This document shows positions 53,347-58,851 of a stretch of DNA of 64,000 nt, in pieces. The position numbers were made by a program, and so were the translations under genes. Position 1 is the stretch's first letter. The number at the start of each line of letters is the position of its first letter. The stretch comes from Blastocatellia bacterium (GTDB taxonomy: Bacteria > Acidobacteriota > Blastocatellia > Chloracidobacteriales > JADJPF01): contig JADJPF010000009.1 of the NCBI GenBank assembly GCA_016713405.1, positions 1-64,000 of the forward strand, given 5' to 3'. The notes below the pieces were generated by a model. That model was not told where the DNA came from, did no database searches, and worked only from the letters and a program-made list of their open reading frames with translations.

Positions 53347-53511
53347 CTTGCTTTACACAAGTTATAAAAGCTTTTTGCACAAATTATGCTGCGTCTGCCA
53401 TTTCGCCATAAAAGCTAAGGTGCTTTTAGCGGGAGTCGAACCCACAATGAGCTAATGCCCGGCATATCCTTAAATAGTGTGTAGGCTTTTATTATTGGGG
53501 TGCAAAGCAAG
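53347..53511 (-). ncRNA. Y-RNA-like element 6 with circularly permuted tRNA-Leu(UAA)
   Basis: Terminal 12-bp repeat CTTGCTTTACAC / GTGCAAAGCAAG (one G-U on the RNA) with CCCCAATAATAAAAGCCTACA and AGCTTTTATAACTTGTG strands. The 3' half comes first: half anticodon loop TTTAAGGA, TATGC, long variable region CGGGCATTAGCTCATT, T arm GTGGG/CCCGC, 3' acceptor TAAAAGC then ACC. A TTA spacer leads into the 5' half: GCTTTTA, TG, GCG..CGC D arm and GCATA, which pairs with TATGC. The break lies in the anticodon loop. Closing the Y stem would bring the two halves together. Confidence 0.75.
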
Positions 53512-53519
53512 CTTAACAC

Positions 53520-53720
53520 TTACCCATAAACCGCTTCAGGTCTGATAATGAAGTCACCATTTTGTGTACGGTCTACAACATATTGATTAAAGCGATTAGC
53601 TGGAATATTAAAATGTCTTGCCAATTGCTGTTTGATTTCTTGATCACTCATTTTATTGGTTAACTGAATTTGTTCAGGACGCAAATCATAAGAGCGACCT
53701 TCAAAACGTACATGGAGCAT
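53520..53720 (-). CDS. Small conserved-looking protein of the Ro60/tRNA locus
   Basis: Encodes 66 aa from ATG 53720 behind AAGGAGGAAG. It reads as a ubiquitin-like or beta-grasp miniature: short strands MLHVRFEGRSYDL, a helix MSDQEIKQQLARHFNI, then YVVDRTQNGDFIIRPEAVYG. No family is recognised. It sits between the HNH gene and the Y-like array and ends 8 bp before element 6 on the same strand, so it is expressed with the ribonucleoprotein genes. Confidence 0.65.
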   Translation of the reverse strand: MLHVRFEGRSYDLRPEQIQLTNKMSDQEIKQQLARHFNIPANRFNQYVVDRTQNGDFIIRPEAVYG

Positions 53721-53782
53721 TTTACTTCCTCCTTTTCTAAGTTTTGCAAAAATGTTGGGTTAGGCGACTAACCCAACAAAAA

Positions 53783-54331
53783 TCAGGCAATGTTAGTCTC
53801 TAGCTCAGGTAAACATAGGTACTTACGCCATTCTGGACGACCTTCTATAGCACTGCGTAGAGCAGCCTTTTCTAGTCCATAGTAGAATGCACTAGGATGA
53901 GCTAACAGCGGCATTCTTGCTTCATCTGGTGTACGGTCGCCTTTGCGCTGGTTACAAGGAAAACAAGCTGCACAAAGGTTTTCTGGGTCAGTTGTTCCAC
54001 CTCTAGCGCGTGGGATGATGTGATCCAAGGTTAACTCAAAGTGTGTACCCTTAAGGCCACAGTATTGACAACGGAAACGGTCACGCATCAAGATAGCAAG
54101 ACGTTTGCTAGCAGAACGACGTTGGCGAACACGTACATCTATATAATTTTTTAGCCGAACTACTGAAGGAGCAGCAAAGCTAAAACTTGGAGAACGTAGT
54201 TTACTGTCTCCGTCAAGCTCTACAACTTCAGCAGAATCTTTCCAAACTAGGCGAACTGCTCGAGGCATACTTATAACACCTAATGCCTCGTAGGAAGCGT
54301 TCAACAAAAGGACTCGACGCATTATCAACAT
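53783..54331 (-). CDS. HNH endonuclease
   Basis: Encodes 182 aa from ATG 54331 (GGAGGG 7 bp upstream). A beta-rich N-terminus (RRVLLLNASYEALGVISMPRAVRLVW) precedes an HNH core: CQYCG, LTLDHIIPRARGGTTDPENLCAACFPCN, with both CxxC zinc pairs and the catalytic DH. This subtype is widespread in Acidobacteriota and Cyanobacteria as a free-standing gene, of unknown target. Its place between the tRNA array and the Y-like array may be structural (mobility of the module) or functional (nicking DNA or RNA). It lacks any toxin-immunity partner. Confidence 0.85.
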   Translation of the reverse strand: MLIMRRVLLLNASYEALGVISMPRAVRLVWKDSAEVVELDGDSKLRSPSFSFAAPSVVRLKNYIDVRVRQRRSASKRLAILMRDRFRCQYCGLKGTHFELTLDHIIPRARGGTTDPENLCAACFPCNQRKGDRTPDEARMPLLAHPSAFYYGLEKAALRSAIEGRPEWRKYLCLPELETNIA

Positions 54332-54355
54332 AAGATTACCCTCCGCAAAATTTAA

Positions 54356-54430
54356 TGAACCGGGTAGGACTTAAACCCACGACCTGTTGATTCGTAATCA
54401 ACCGCTCTAATTCTTCTGAGCTACCGGCCC
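54356..54430 (-). tRNA. tRNA-Arg(ACG)
   Basis: Last tRNA of the array in transcription order. Acceptor GGGCCGG/CCGGTTC, anticodon loop TTACGAA, T loop TTTAAGT. No CCA. The extended D loop AGAAGAATTA is unusual. Confidence 0.88.
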
Positions 54431-54449
54431 GGAAAAAACTTTTTTCTAA

Positions 54450-54522
54450 GGCGAAAGAAGGGACTCGAACCCTCTCCATTCGGGCCACAACCGAACGCTC
54501 TGCCGCTTAAGCTACAATCGCC
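54450..54522 (-). tRNA. tRNA-His(GUG)
   Basis: G-1 opposite C73, as required for His. Anticodon loop TTGTGGC, T loop TTCGAGT. Two T-T mismatches in the acceptor stem (GCGATTG/CTTTCGC) make it weaker than a housekeeping copy. Confidence 0.85.
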
Positions 54523-54535
54523 ATAAATTAAATGT

Positions 54536-54739
54536 TTATTTAGTCGAGATGAAAGGATTTGAACCTTTGACCTCACGGCCCCGAACCGTGCGCTCTACCA
54601 GTCTGAGCCACATCCCGTTAATTGAGCTATCTATAATTTCTACTAGCCAAATACCTAATCGTAGACCTGCAAATATAAGGGATAAGTGTTCTAACCAGTT
54701 TGCTCCTGCTAAATAAAGCCAAATTAATACCCAGAACAT
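54536..54739 (-). CDS. Possible small membrane protein between tRNA genes
   Basis: The only sizeable gap in the array (54618-54765) opens with AGAGGACAAAT and ATG 54739, then about 42 codons giving two hydrophobic helices (FWVLIWLYLAGANW; LSLIFAGLRLGIWLVEII). The frame then continues through tRNA-Pro(CGG). A real ribosome-binding site and membrane-like composition support a peptide, but the read-through into a tRNA is odd. It may be a small membrane protein whose end is fixed by chance. Confidence 0.35.
   Translation of the reverse strand: MFWVLIWLYLAGANWLEHLSLIFAGLRLGIWLVEIIDSSINGMWLRLVERTVRGREVKGSNPFISTK
54544..54617 (-). tRNA. tRNA-Pro(CGG)
   Basis: Acceptor CGGGATG/CATCTCG, anticodon stem CACGG/CCGTG, loop TTCGGGG, T loop TTCAAAT, discriminator A. 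Confidence 0.9.
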
Positions 54740-54765
54740 ATATTTGTCCTCTACTTTTAGTTTAA

Positions 54766-54837
54766 TAGTCGGAGTCGGGTTTGAACCGACGACCCTCGGT
54801 TTGTAAGACCGATGCTCTCCCGCTGAGCTACCCGACT
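54766..54837 (-). tRNA. tRNA-Val(UAC)
   Basis: Acceptor AGTCGGG/TCCGACT, anticodon loop CTTACAA, T arm GTCGG/CCGAC. Regular cloverleaf without CCA. Confidence 0.92.
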
Positions 54838-54852
54838 AAGCATTTTGTGTGA

Positions 54853-54926
54853 AGTGGGCGACGAGAATCGAACTCGCTACATTCAGTTTGGAAGACTGAC
54901 ACTCTGCCTTAATGAGTTACACCCAC
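54853..54926 (-). tRNA. tRNA-Gly(UCC)
   Basis: Acceptor GTGGGTG/CGCCCAC, anticodon loop CTTCCAA, T loop TTCGATT. Confidence 0.9.
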
Positions 54927-54941
54927 ATAAATTTTAGAATC

Positions 54942-55017
54942 TGGTGCCGACGCTGAGACTTTAACTCAGAACCTATCGCTTACAAGGCGATTGCTCTAAC
55001 GCTTGAGCTACGCCGGC
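54942..55017 (-). tRNA. tRNA-Thr(UGU) with encoded CCA
   Basis: Acceptor GCCGGCG/CGTCGGC, anticodon loop CTTGTAA, discriminator A followed by CCA. It is the only array member with a genomic CCA; T loop TTAAAGT lacks C56. Confidence 0.9.
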
Positions 55018-55039
55018 TAATAAATCTAATAAATCTAAG

Positions 55040-55112
55040 TGCCAATGACAGGAATTGAACCTGTGACCTTCTGCTTACCATGCAGACGCTCTTCCAACTA
55101 AGCTACACCGGC
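55040..55112 (-). tRNA. tRNA-Thr(GGU)
   Basis: Acceptor GCCGGTG/CATTGGC with two G-U pairs, anticodon loop ATGGTAA, T loop TTCAATT. Confidence 0.9.
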
Positions 55113-55120
55113 AAAATTGA

Positions 55121-55194
55121 TGGTCAGGAGTGGAATTGAACCACCGACACACGGATTTTCAATCCGTTGCTACTACCAACTGAGCTACCCGACC
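55121..55194 (-). tRNA. tRNA-Phe(GAA)
   Basis: Acceptor GGTCGGG/CCTGACC, anticodon stem ACGGA/TCCGT, loop TTGAAAA. D arm slightly irregular (GCTC..TAGTAGC). Confidence 0.9.
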
Positions 55195-55198
55195 AAAA

Positions 55199-55270
55199 TG
55201 GATCGACTGAGACTTGAACTCAGACACCTGGCGTGCAAAACCAGTATGCTCCCCTTAACATCACCGACCC
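55199..55270 (-). tRNA. tRNA-Ala(UGC)
   Basis: Acceptor GGGTCGG/TCGATCC, anticodon loop TTTGCAC, T arm CTGAG/CTCAG. The G3-U70 identity pair of tRNA-Ala is present (G3 opposite T). Confidence 0.85.
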
Positions 55271-55292
55271 TAGAATTTACAAAATTTGAAGA

Positions 55293-55366
55293 CTACGAAG
55301 GCGGGGGTCGAACCCGCAAACCATTCGCTTAACAGGCGAACGCTCTACCAGTTGAGCTACTTCGTA
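55293..55366 (-). tRNA. tRNA-Asn(GUU)
   Basis: Acceptor TACGAAG/CTTCGTA, anticodon loop CTGTTAA, T arm GCGGG/CCCGC, discriminator G. A second Asn module sits permuted in Y-like element 5. Confidence 0.92.
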
Positions 55367-55370
55367 ACAA

Positions 55371-55442
55371 CTGCGAAGCTAGGACTCGAACCTAGTTCCC
55401 TTGAGTCAAAGTCAAGTGTGCTGCCAATTACACCACTTCGCA
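55371..55442 (-). tRNA. tRNA-Gln(UUG)
   Basis: Acceptor TGCGAAG/CTTCGCA, D arm GTGT..GCAC, anticodon loop CTTTGAC, discriminator G. Confidence 0.9.
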
Positions 55443-55458
55443 TTAAACTAAAACTTGA

Positions 55459-55531
55459 TGGCTGAAGGCGGAATTGAACCGCCGACCGAACGCTTATGAG
55501 ACGTTTGCTCTACCTACTGAGCTATTCAGCC
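55459..55531 (-). tRNA. tRNA-Met(CAU), elongator-like
   Basis: Acceptor GGCTGAA/TTCAGCC, anticodon loop CTCATAA. It lacks the GGG/CCC anticodon-stem pairs of the initiator; it could also be a tRNA-Ile needing lysidine. Confidence 0.88.
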
Positions 55532-55541
55532 AAGTTATTGA

Positions 55542-55616
55542 TCGGGATGACTGGATTTGAACCAGCGACCTCACGCACCCCAAGCGTGCGCTCTTCACAA
55601 ACTGAGCTACACCCCG
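55542..55616 (-). tRNA. tRNA-Pro(GGG)
   Basis: Acceptor CGGGGTG/CATCCCG, anticodon loop TTGGGGT. Nearly identical body to the next Pro tRNA, suggesting duplication. Confidence 0.9.
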
Positions 55617-55641
55617 TTTTTTGCTAACAAGAAAAATGTGA

Positions 55642-55716
55642 TCGGGGTAAAAGGATTTGAACCTTTGGCCTCACGCGCCCAAAGCGTGCGCTCTTCACAG
55701 ACTGAGCTACACCCCG
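55642..55716 (-). tRNA. tRNA-Pro(UGG)
   Basis: Acceptor CGGGGTG/TACCCCG, anticodon loop TTTGGGC. Completes three Pro isoacceptors (CGG, GGG, UGG). Confidence 0.9.
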
Positions 55717-55730
55717 AAAAGTTAAAAGAA

Positions 55731-55804
55731 CGAAACCGGCAGGACTTGAACCTGCGACAATGAGTTTAGAAGACTCATGCCTGATCCTTCTGAGCTACGG
55801 TTCC
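55731..55804 (-). tRNA. tRNA-Arg(UCU)
   Basis: Acceptor GGAACCG/CGGTTTC, anticodon loop CTTCTAA, discriminator G. Confidence 0.88.
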
Positions 55805-55808
55805 AAAA

Positions 55809-55883
55809 CAGGGCATATGGGATTTGAACCCATGATTTTCACGTTGAGGGTGTGACGGCTTAAGCCAGCTTGCCTAATGCCCC
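55809..55883 (-). tRNA. tRNA-Glu-like (CUC), aberrant anticodon loop
   Basis: Body parallels the tRNA-Glu(UUC) at 56322 (TAGGCAAGC D arm). The anticodon stem TCACA/CGTGA has an A-C mismatch. With a 7-nt loop CCCTCAA the anticodon is CUC but position 33 is C instead of U; the alternative is a 9-nt loop. Function is doubtful. Confidence 0.65.
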
Positions 55884-55891
55884 AAATTTGA

Positions 55892-55966
55892 TGGATCTGA
55901 ATGGAATCGAACCATTAACCTTACGCTTATCAAGCGTATGCTCTAATCCGGTTGAGCTACAGATCC
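55892..55966 (-). tRNA. tRNA-Ile(GAU)
   Basis: Acceptor GGATCTG/CAGATCC, anticodon loop TTGATAA, T arm AATGG/CCATT, discriminator A. Confidence 0.92.
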
Positions 55967-55981
55967 TAAAGGTTTTACTAA

Positions 55982-56055
55982 CTGCGGCGGTAGGAGTCGA
56001 ACCCACATAATCTTGGTTCAGAGCCAAGTGCCTTTACCAATTCGGCTACACCGCA
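55982..56055 (-). tRNA. tRNA-Gln(CUG)
   Basis: Acceptor TGCGGTG/CGCCGCA, anticodon loop CTCTGAA, T arm GTGGG/CCTAC. Confidence 0.9.
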
Positions 56056-56081
56056 AAATGTTGCAATGATTGAACTTAGAT

Positions 56082-56150
56082 CGCAGGACTAGGACTTGCA
56101 CCTAGATAATGGGAATATGAACCCCATGAGCAACTCTTACTCCATCCTGC
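56082..56150 (-). tRNA. Degenerate tRNA, anticodon CAU
   Basis: Only 69 nt. Acceptor GCAGGAT/GTCCTGC, anticodon stem TGGGG/TCCCA with loop TTCATAT. The T loop reads TGCAAGT, losing T54-T55-C56, and the D arm is poorly formed. The G-rich anticodon stem recalls an initiator, but the shape is irregular. Confidence 0.6.
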
Positions 56151-56159
56151 AAAAATTAA

Positions 56160-56234
56160 TGAGCTAGACAGGATTTGAACCTGCAACTCCCGGCTTAAAA
56201 GGCCGGTACTCATTCCAATTTGAGTTTCTAGCCC
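56160..56234 (-). tRNA. tRNA-Lys(UUU), copy 1
   Basis: Acceptor GGGCTAG/CTAGCTC, positions 8-9 AA instead of TA, anticodon loop CTTTTAA, T loop TTCAAAT. Confidence 0.88.
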
Positions 56235-56237
56235 ATA

Positions 56238-56311
56238 CGGAACCGACGGGACTTGAACCCGCGACCTTTGGATTGACAATCCAACGTGCTAGCCAACTAC
56301 ACCACGGCTCC
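56238..56311 (-). tRNA. tRNA-Asp(GUC)
   Basis: Acceptor GGAGCCG/CGGTTCC, D arm GTGT..GCAC, anticodon loop TTGTCAA, discriminator G. Confidence 0.92.
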
Positions 56312-56321
56312 AACGTAATGA

Positions 56322-56394
56322 TAGGGTGTACGGGATTTGAACCCGTGATTACCAGCTTGAAAGACTGGCGGCTTAACCGCTTGCCTAACACCCC
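56322..56394 (-). tRNA. tRNA-Glu(UUC)
   Basis: Acceptor GGGGTGT/ACACCCT, anticodon loop CTTTCAA, T arm ACGGG/CCCGT. Confidence 0.92.
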
Positions 56395-56403
56395 ATTTAA
56401 AGA

Positions 56404-56478
56404 TACTGGAAGAGGGATTTGAACCCTCACAAAACGGATTTTAAGTCCGCCGCGTTTACCAAGTTACACCATTCCAGC
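56404..56478 (-). tRNA. tRNA-Leu-like (UAA) with short variable loop
   Basis: Acceptor GCTGGAA/TTCCAGT, Leu-type D arm GTG..CGC with TTGGTAAA, anticodon loop CTTAAAA. The variable region is only TTTGT, not the long arm of bacterial tRNA-Leu. Confidence 0.8.
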
Positions 56479-56523
56479 AAAAGAAGTTTTTGAGTGAGAG
56501 AAAATTTTAAGTTGTCAAATAAC

Positions 56524-56557
56524 TTGCTAAATAGTTGCTTTAAGAGTTATTTAGCAA
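56524..56557 (-). other. Hairpin downstream of tRNA-Cys
   Basis: Perfect 10-bp stem TTGCTAAATA/TATTTAGCAA with a 14-nt loop, within a 70-bp gap of the array, directly after the 3' end of tRNA-Cys. It may be a processing or stability element; there is no U-run. Confidence 0.45.
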
Positions 56558-56558
56558 A

Positions 56559-56632
56559 AGCACACGGTCGGAATCGAACCGACGATGATAGGTTTTGCAG
56601 ACCTACGCCTTACCCGTCTTGGCTACGCGTGC
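56559..56632 (-). tRNA. tRNA-Cys(GCA)
   Basis: Acceptor GCACGCG/CGTGTGC, D arm GCC..GGC, anticodon loop CTGCAAA, discriminator U as expected for Cys. Confidence 0.92.
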
Positions 56633-56635
56633 AAA

Positions 56636-56707
56636 TGCGAGCGATGAGAATCGAACTCACGTCTCAAGTATGGCAAACTCGTATTCTAGCCACTGAACTA
56701 CACTCGC
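56636..56707 (-). tRNA. tRNA-Gly(GCC)
   Basis: Acceptor GCGAGTG/CGCTCGC, anticodon stem CGAGT/ACTTG, loop TTGCCAT. Confidence 0.9.
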
Positions 56708-56721
56708 AATTTAAGTTTTAA

Positions 56722-56797
56722 TACGGAAGAAGGGATTTGAACCCTTATAAAAGCAGGGTTTTGAAGCCTGTGCGTTTGCCAGTTACGCCACTTCCGC
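56722..56797 (-). tRNA. tRNA-Leu-like (CAA) with short variable loop
   Basis: Acceptor GCGGAAG/CTTCCGT, D arm GCG..CGC, anticodon loop TTCAAAA closed by a C-C mismatch. Variable region about 6-7 nt, unlike class-II Leu tRNAs. Confidence 0.75.
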
Positions 56798-56816
56798 AAA
56801 AGTAATTTTTGCAAAA

Positions 56817-56891
56817 TGCGGATGAAAGGATTTGAACCTTCAAAAACAACGCTCTCAACATTGCATGTCTACCAAGTTGCATCACATCCGC
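56817..56891 (-). tRNA. tRNA-Leu-like (GAG) with short variable loop
   Basis: Acceptor GCGGATG/CATCCGC, D arm ATG..CAT with TTGGTAGA, anticodon stem CAATG/CGTTG, loop TTGAGAG. Variable region TTTTT only. Confidence 0.78.
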
Positions 56892-56896
56892 AAAAA

Positions 56897-56970
56897 TAGA
56901 TCCGACAGGGCTTGAACCTGTGACCTGACGCTTATGAGGCGTATGCTCTAACCAACTGAGCTACGGATCC
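56897..56970 (-). tRNA. tRNA (CAU), Met or Ile2 type
   Basis: Acceptor GGATCCG/CGGATCT, anticodon loop CTCATAA, T loop TTCAAGC. The body is close to the Lys and Ile tRNAs nearby; a lysidine-modified Ile identity is possible. Confidence 0.85.
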
Positions 56971-57003
56971 AGAAATTAGACTGTAAAAATTAAATTTTTT
57001 GAG

Positions 57004-57076
57004 TAGACCCGGCAGGCATCGAACCTGCGACCCCACGCTTAAGAGGCGTATGCTCTGCCAACTGAGCTACGAGTCC
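57004..57076 (-). tRNA. tRNA-Lys(CUU)
   Basis: Acceptor GGACTCG/CGGGTCT, anticodon loop CTCTTAA, T arm GCAGG/CCTGC. Confidence 0.9.
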
Positions 57077-57083
57077 AAACAGA

Positions 57084-57156
<73 letters not shown>

Positions 57157-57169
57157 AACTTACTTAAGG

Positions 57170-57244
57170 TCAACCCGACAGGACTTGAACCTGTGACAGT
57201 GAGTTTAGGAAACTCAAGCTCTTATCCAACTGAGCTACGGGTTG
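57170..57244 (-). tRNA. tRNA-Arg(CCU)
   Basis: Acceptor CAACCCG/CGGGTTG, anticodon loop TTCCTAA, T arm ACAGG/CCTGT. Confidence 0.9.
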
Positions 57245-57247
57245 AGA

Positions 57248-57322
57248 TACGGAAGGTGGGATTTGAACCCACAGAAACTAGATTCTAAGTCTAGCGCGTT
57301 TGCCAAGTTACACCACTTCCGC
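57248..57322 (-). tRNA. tRNA-Leu-like (UAG) with short variable loop
   Basis: Acceptor GCGGAAG/CTTCCGT, anticodon stem CTAGA/TCTAG, loop CTTAGAA. Variable region TTTCT. The anticodon arm in Y-like element 4 has the same loop CTTAGAA. Confidence 0.8.
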
Positions 57323-57342
57323 AAAATTAAATGTCAGGGAGC

Positions 57343-57368
57343 GCACACATCTTGTGTGCATTTTTTTT
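57343..57368 (+). terminator. Plus-strand terminator inside the tRNA array
   Basis: Perfect stem GCACACA-TCT-TGTGTGC followed by A and eight T on the plus strand, opposite to the tRNA genes. It would stop antisense transcription entering the array from the left. Confidence 0.55.
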
Positions 57369-57370
57369 GA

Positions 57371-57446
57371 TGAGTCTGATAGGATTTGAACCTATGACCT
57401 TAGGCTTCGGAAACCTACGCTCTAAATCCTACTGAGCTACAGACCC
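57371..57446 (-). tRNA. tRNA-Arg(CCG)
   Basis: Acceptor GGGTCTG/CAGACTC, anticodon stem TAGGT/GCCTA, loop TTCCGAA, T arm ATAGG/CCTAT. Confidence 0.9.
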
Positions 57447-57467
57447 ATTATTTTCTAAAATTTCTAA

Positions 57468-57551
57468 CGGAGAGTGAGAGAGTCGAACTCTCAAGCGTTA
57501 TCAGCGCGGCAGTTTTCTAGACTGCTGCCATACCAGTTAGGCGAACTCTCC
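57468..57551 (-). tRNA. tRNA-Ser(AGA)
   Basis: Class II with variable arm GCG..CGC. Acceptor GGAGAGT/ACTCTCC, anticodon loop CTAGAAA, discriminator G. A34 is rare in bacterial Ser tRNAs, which normally use GGA. Confidence 0.85.
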
Positions 57552-57565
57552 AAAGTTTTTAATGA

Positions 57566-57648
57566 CGGAGATGATAGGAGTTGAACCTACATAAGCTTTC
57601 ACTTAACGGGGTAGCAAGCCGTTGCCATACCAATTAGGCGACATCTCC
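57566..57648 (-). tRNA. tRNA-Ser(GCU)
   Basis: Class II with variable arm TAAG..CTTA. Acceptor GGAGATG/CATCTCC, anticodon loop TTGCTAC closed by a C-C mismatch, discriminator G. Confidence 0.85.
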
Positions 57649-57721
57649 AAAGTTTAGAAAAAACAAGTAAACTTAAAATTTTAGGGAAAATATTTAGTTG
57701 TCAAAAAACAAACTTAACAAA

Positions 57722-57804
57722 CGGAGGTGATAGGAGTCGAACCTATACGAGTTCATTGCTCGACAGTTTAGTAGACTGCTGCCATACCATTAGGCAACAC
57801 CTCC
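57722..57804 (-). tRNA. tRNA-Ser(ACU)
   Basis: Class II with variable arm CGAG..CTCG. Acceptor GGAGGTG/CACCTCC, anticodon loop CTACTAA, giving ACU, an anticodon bacteria hardly ever use. Confidence 0.85.
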
Positions 57805-57848
57805 AAACCTTCAAAACTATCAAAAAACTATCAAGGGACTTTTCAAGA

Positions 57849-57934
57849 TGCAGAAGAAAGGAGTTGAACCTTCAAACTTCACTTAAGAAGAACGGTTTTA
57901 CAGACCGCTTACCTTGCCACGTGGATACTTCTGC
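57849..57934 (-). tRNA. tRNA-Tyr(GUA)
   Basis: First tRNA of the array. Acceptor GCAGAAG/CTTCTGC, anticodon stem GCGGT/ACCGT, loop CTGTAAA, long variable arm (CTTCTTAAGTGAAG) as in bacterial Tyr tRNAs. Confidence 0.9.
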
Positions 57935-57957
57935 GTAATATTTTTTCAAAAACCAAA

Positions 57958-57999
57958 AGCGGATTACCCTGCTGCTTTTTTGCTACAGGGTAATCCGCT
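57958..57999 (-). terminator. Strong hairpin between leader gene and tRNA array
   Basis: Perfect 14-bp inverted repeat AGCGGATTACCCTG/CAGGGTAATCCGCT with a 14-nt loop. On the minus strand it is followed by TTTTGGTTTTTG, so it may be an attenuator after the 100-aa gene or a processing site before the first tRNA. Confidence 0.55.
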
Positions 58000-58073
58000 C
58001 CAAAAATGTTCTAAAATCTATATATTTAACTGATTTCAGGATTTCAGGAGCGAGAGACCCCGCTCCCGCTAGT

Positions 58074-58376
58074 TTATAATTTTGTATAATTGTAAAAATA
58101 ACCTAATGTATTTACTATATTTGCTTCAAAACTAATGCTATCTAATTGATTTATAGTAAGATAGCTATTTCTTTTTTGACTAGTTTGTCTATCTTTTCTA
58201 TTTTGTTTATCTTTGCCTGCGACTGTTCCTAACATTTCTACTTTAGCTGCTCTAAAGGATTTGGCTTCGGATGTTAGGCTACGCCCATCAACATCAACTG
58301 AAAAACACGGCAGATTATTAAGTTGTTCAACTAGTAAACCGTTTATCCTTTCTGCTGCGTGTTGATTTGGTCGCAT
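58074..58376 (-). CDS. Unknown 100-aa protein heading the tRNA/Ro60 locus
   Basis: Encodes 100 aa from ATG 58376 with TTTAGGAGAAAAG upstream. Soluble, basic in the middle (GKDKQNRKDRQTSQKRN), start RPNQHAAERINGLLVEQLNNLPCF. No family is recognised; the charged Lys/Arg/Gln stretch could contact RNA. It is the first gene on the strand that carries all 37 tRNAs, the HNH gene and the Ro60-like genes, with about 140 bp to tRNA-Tyr, so the promoter of the whole locus probably lies in front of it. Confidence 0.55.
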   Translation of the reverse strand: MRPNQHAAERINGLLVEQLNNLPCFSVDVDGRSLTSEAKSFRAAKVEMLGTVAGKDKQNRKDRQTSQKRNSYLTINQLDSISFEANIVNTLGYFYNYTKL

Positions 58377-58851
58377 GACTTTTCTCCTAAAGTTATTTTT
58401 GATAAAATATTGTATTGATTTAATTTACTGCTTTTTATTTTTGCTTGTCTGTTTGACTTGCGCCTTTTCTAATAGCACCTGCTGTGCCAAACGAGGGAAA
58501 ACTTGCAAAATTTTTAGCAGAAAAGTTTAAGTCTTAGAAAACAAAGGATCTTAATTTTTGCAGCAGTTTTAGCTTGTTTATCTTGTAGGCTAAAAATTAT
58601 ATATATAAATCTAGTAGTTTAGAAAATTATCTAGGCTTATAATTTGTTAGTGTTTTGAAAGTTTTGTTTTGGCAAAAATAAATTGCAAAAAACTGCAAAA
58701 AGTTGCAAAAACAGGAAAAAGTTTTAGCTATGTTGAGTAACTAATTAGTAGTTTGGTAGCATCTAATTGGGCAGTGTCTAAGCTATTGAGAGCCAAAAAT
58801 CCATAAAAACTAATAAACTTAAAATTTCATATTTTTAATCGAGGTGTAATT
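58377..58851. other. Divergent promoter region of the tRNA/Ro60 locus
   Basis: About 475 bp of AT-rich non-coding sequence between the minus-strand locus and a plus-strand phosphoesterase gene. It contains a three-copy 10-bp repeat (58681-58710). Promoters must be here but no clear -35/-10 pair stands out. Confidence 0.4.
58681..58710. repeat. Three 10-bp helically phased repeats, NNNTGCAAAA
   Basis: TGCAAAA recurs at 58684, 58694 and 58704, exactly one helical turn apart, in the divergent promoter region. This could be an A-tract bend or a repeated protein-binding site. Confidence 0.5.

Noticed and set aside
52442..53511. CRISPR array or simple direct-repeat array
   Set aside because: The units are 95-191 nt with unit-specific inverted ends and tRNA arms inside, unlike CRISPR repeats and spacers; no cas gene is present.
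55117..56721. Several short open frames across the tRNA genes on both strands
   Set aside because: They are translations of tRNA bodies; repeated peptides such as RxDLNLQ or GSNPV come from T arms and no ribosome-binding sites precede them.
58671..58690. Sigma-54-like promoter TTTGGC..TTGC, attractive because RNA-repair operons often use RtcR/sigma-54
   Set aside because: GG to GC spacing is about two bases too long and orientation points away from the tRNA locus; no RtcR gene is in the window.
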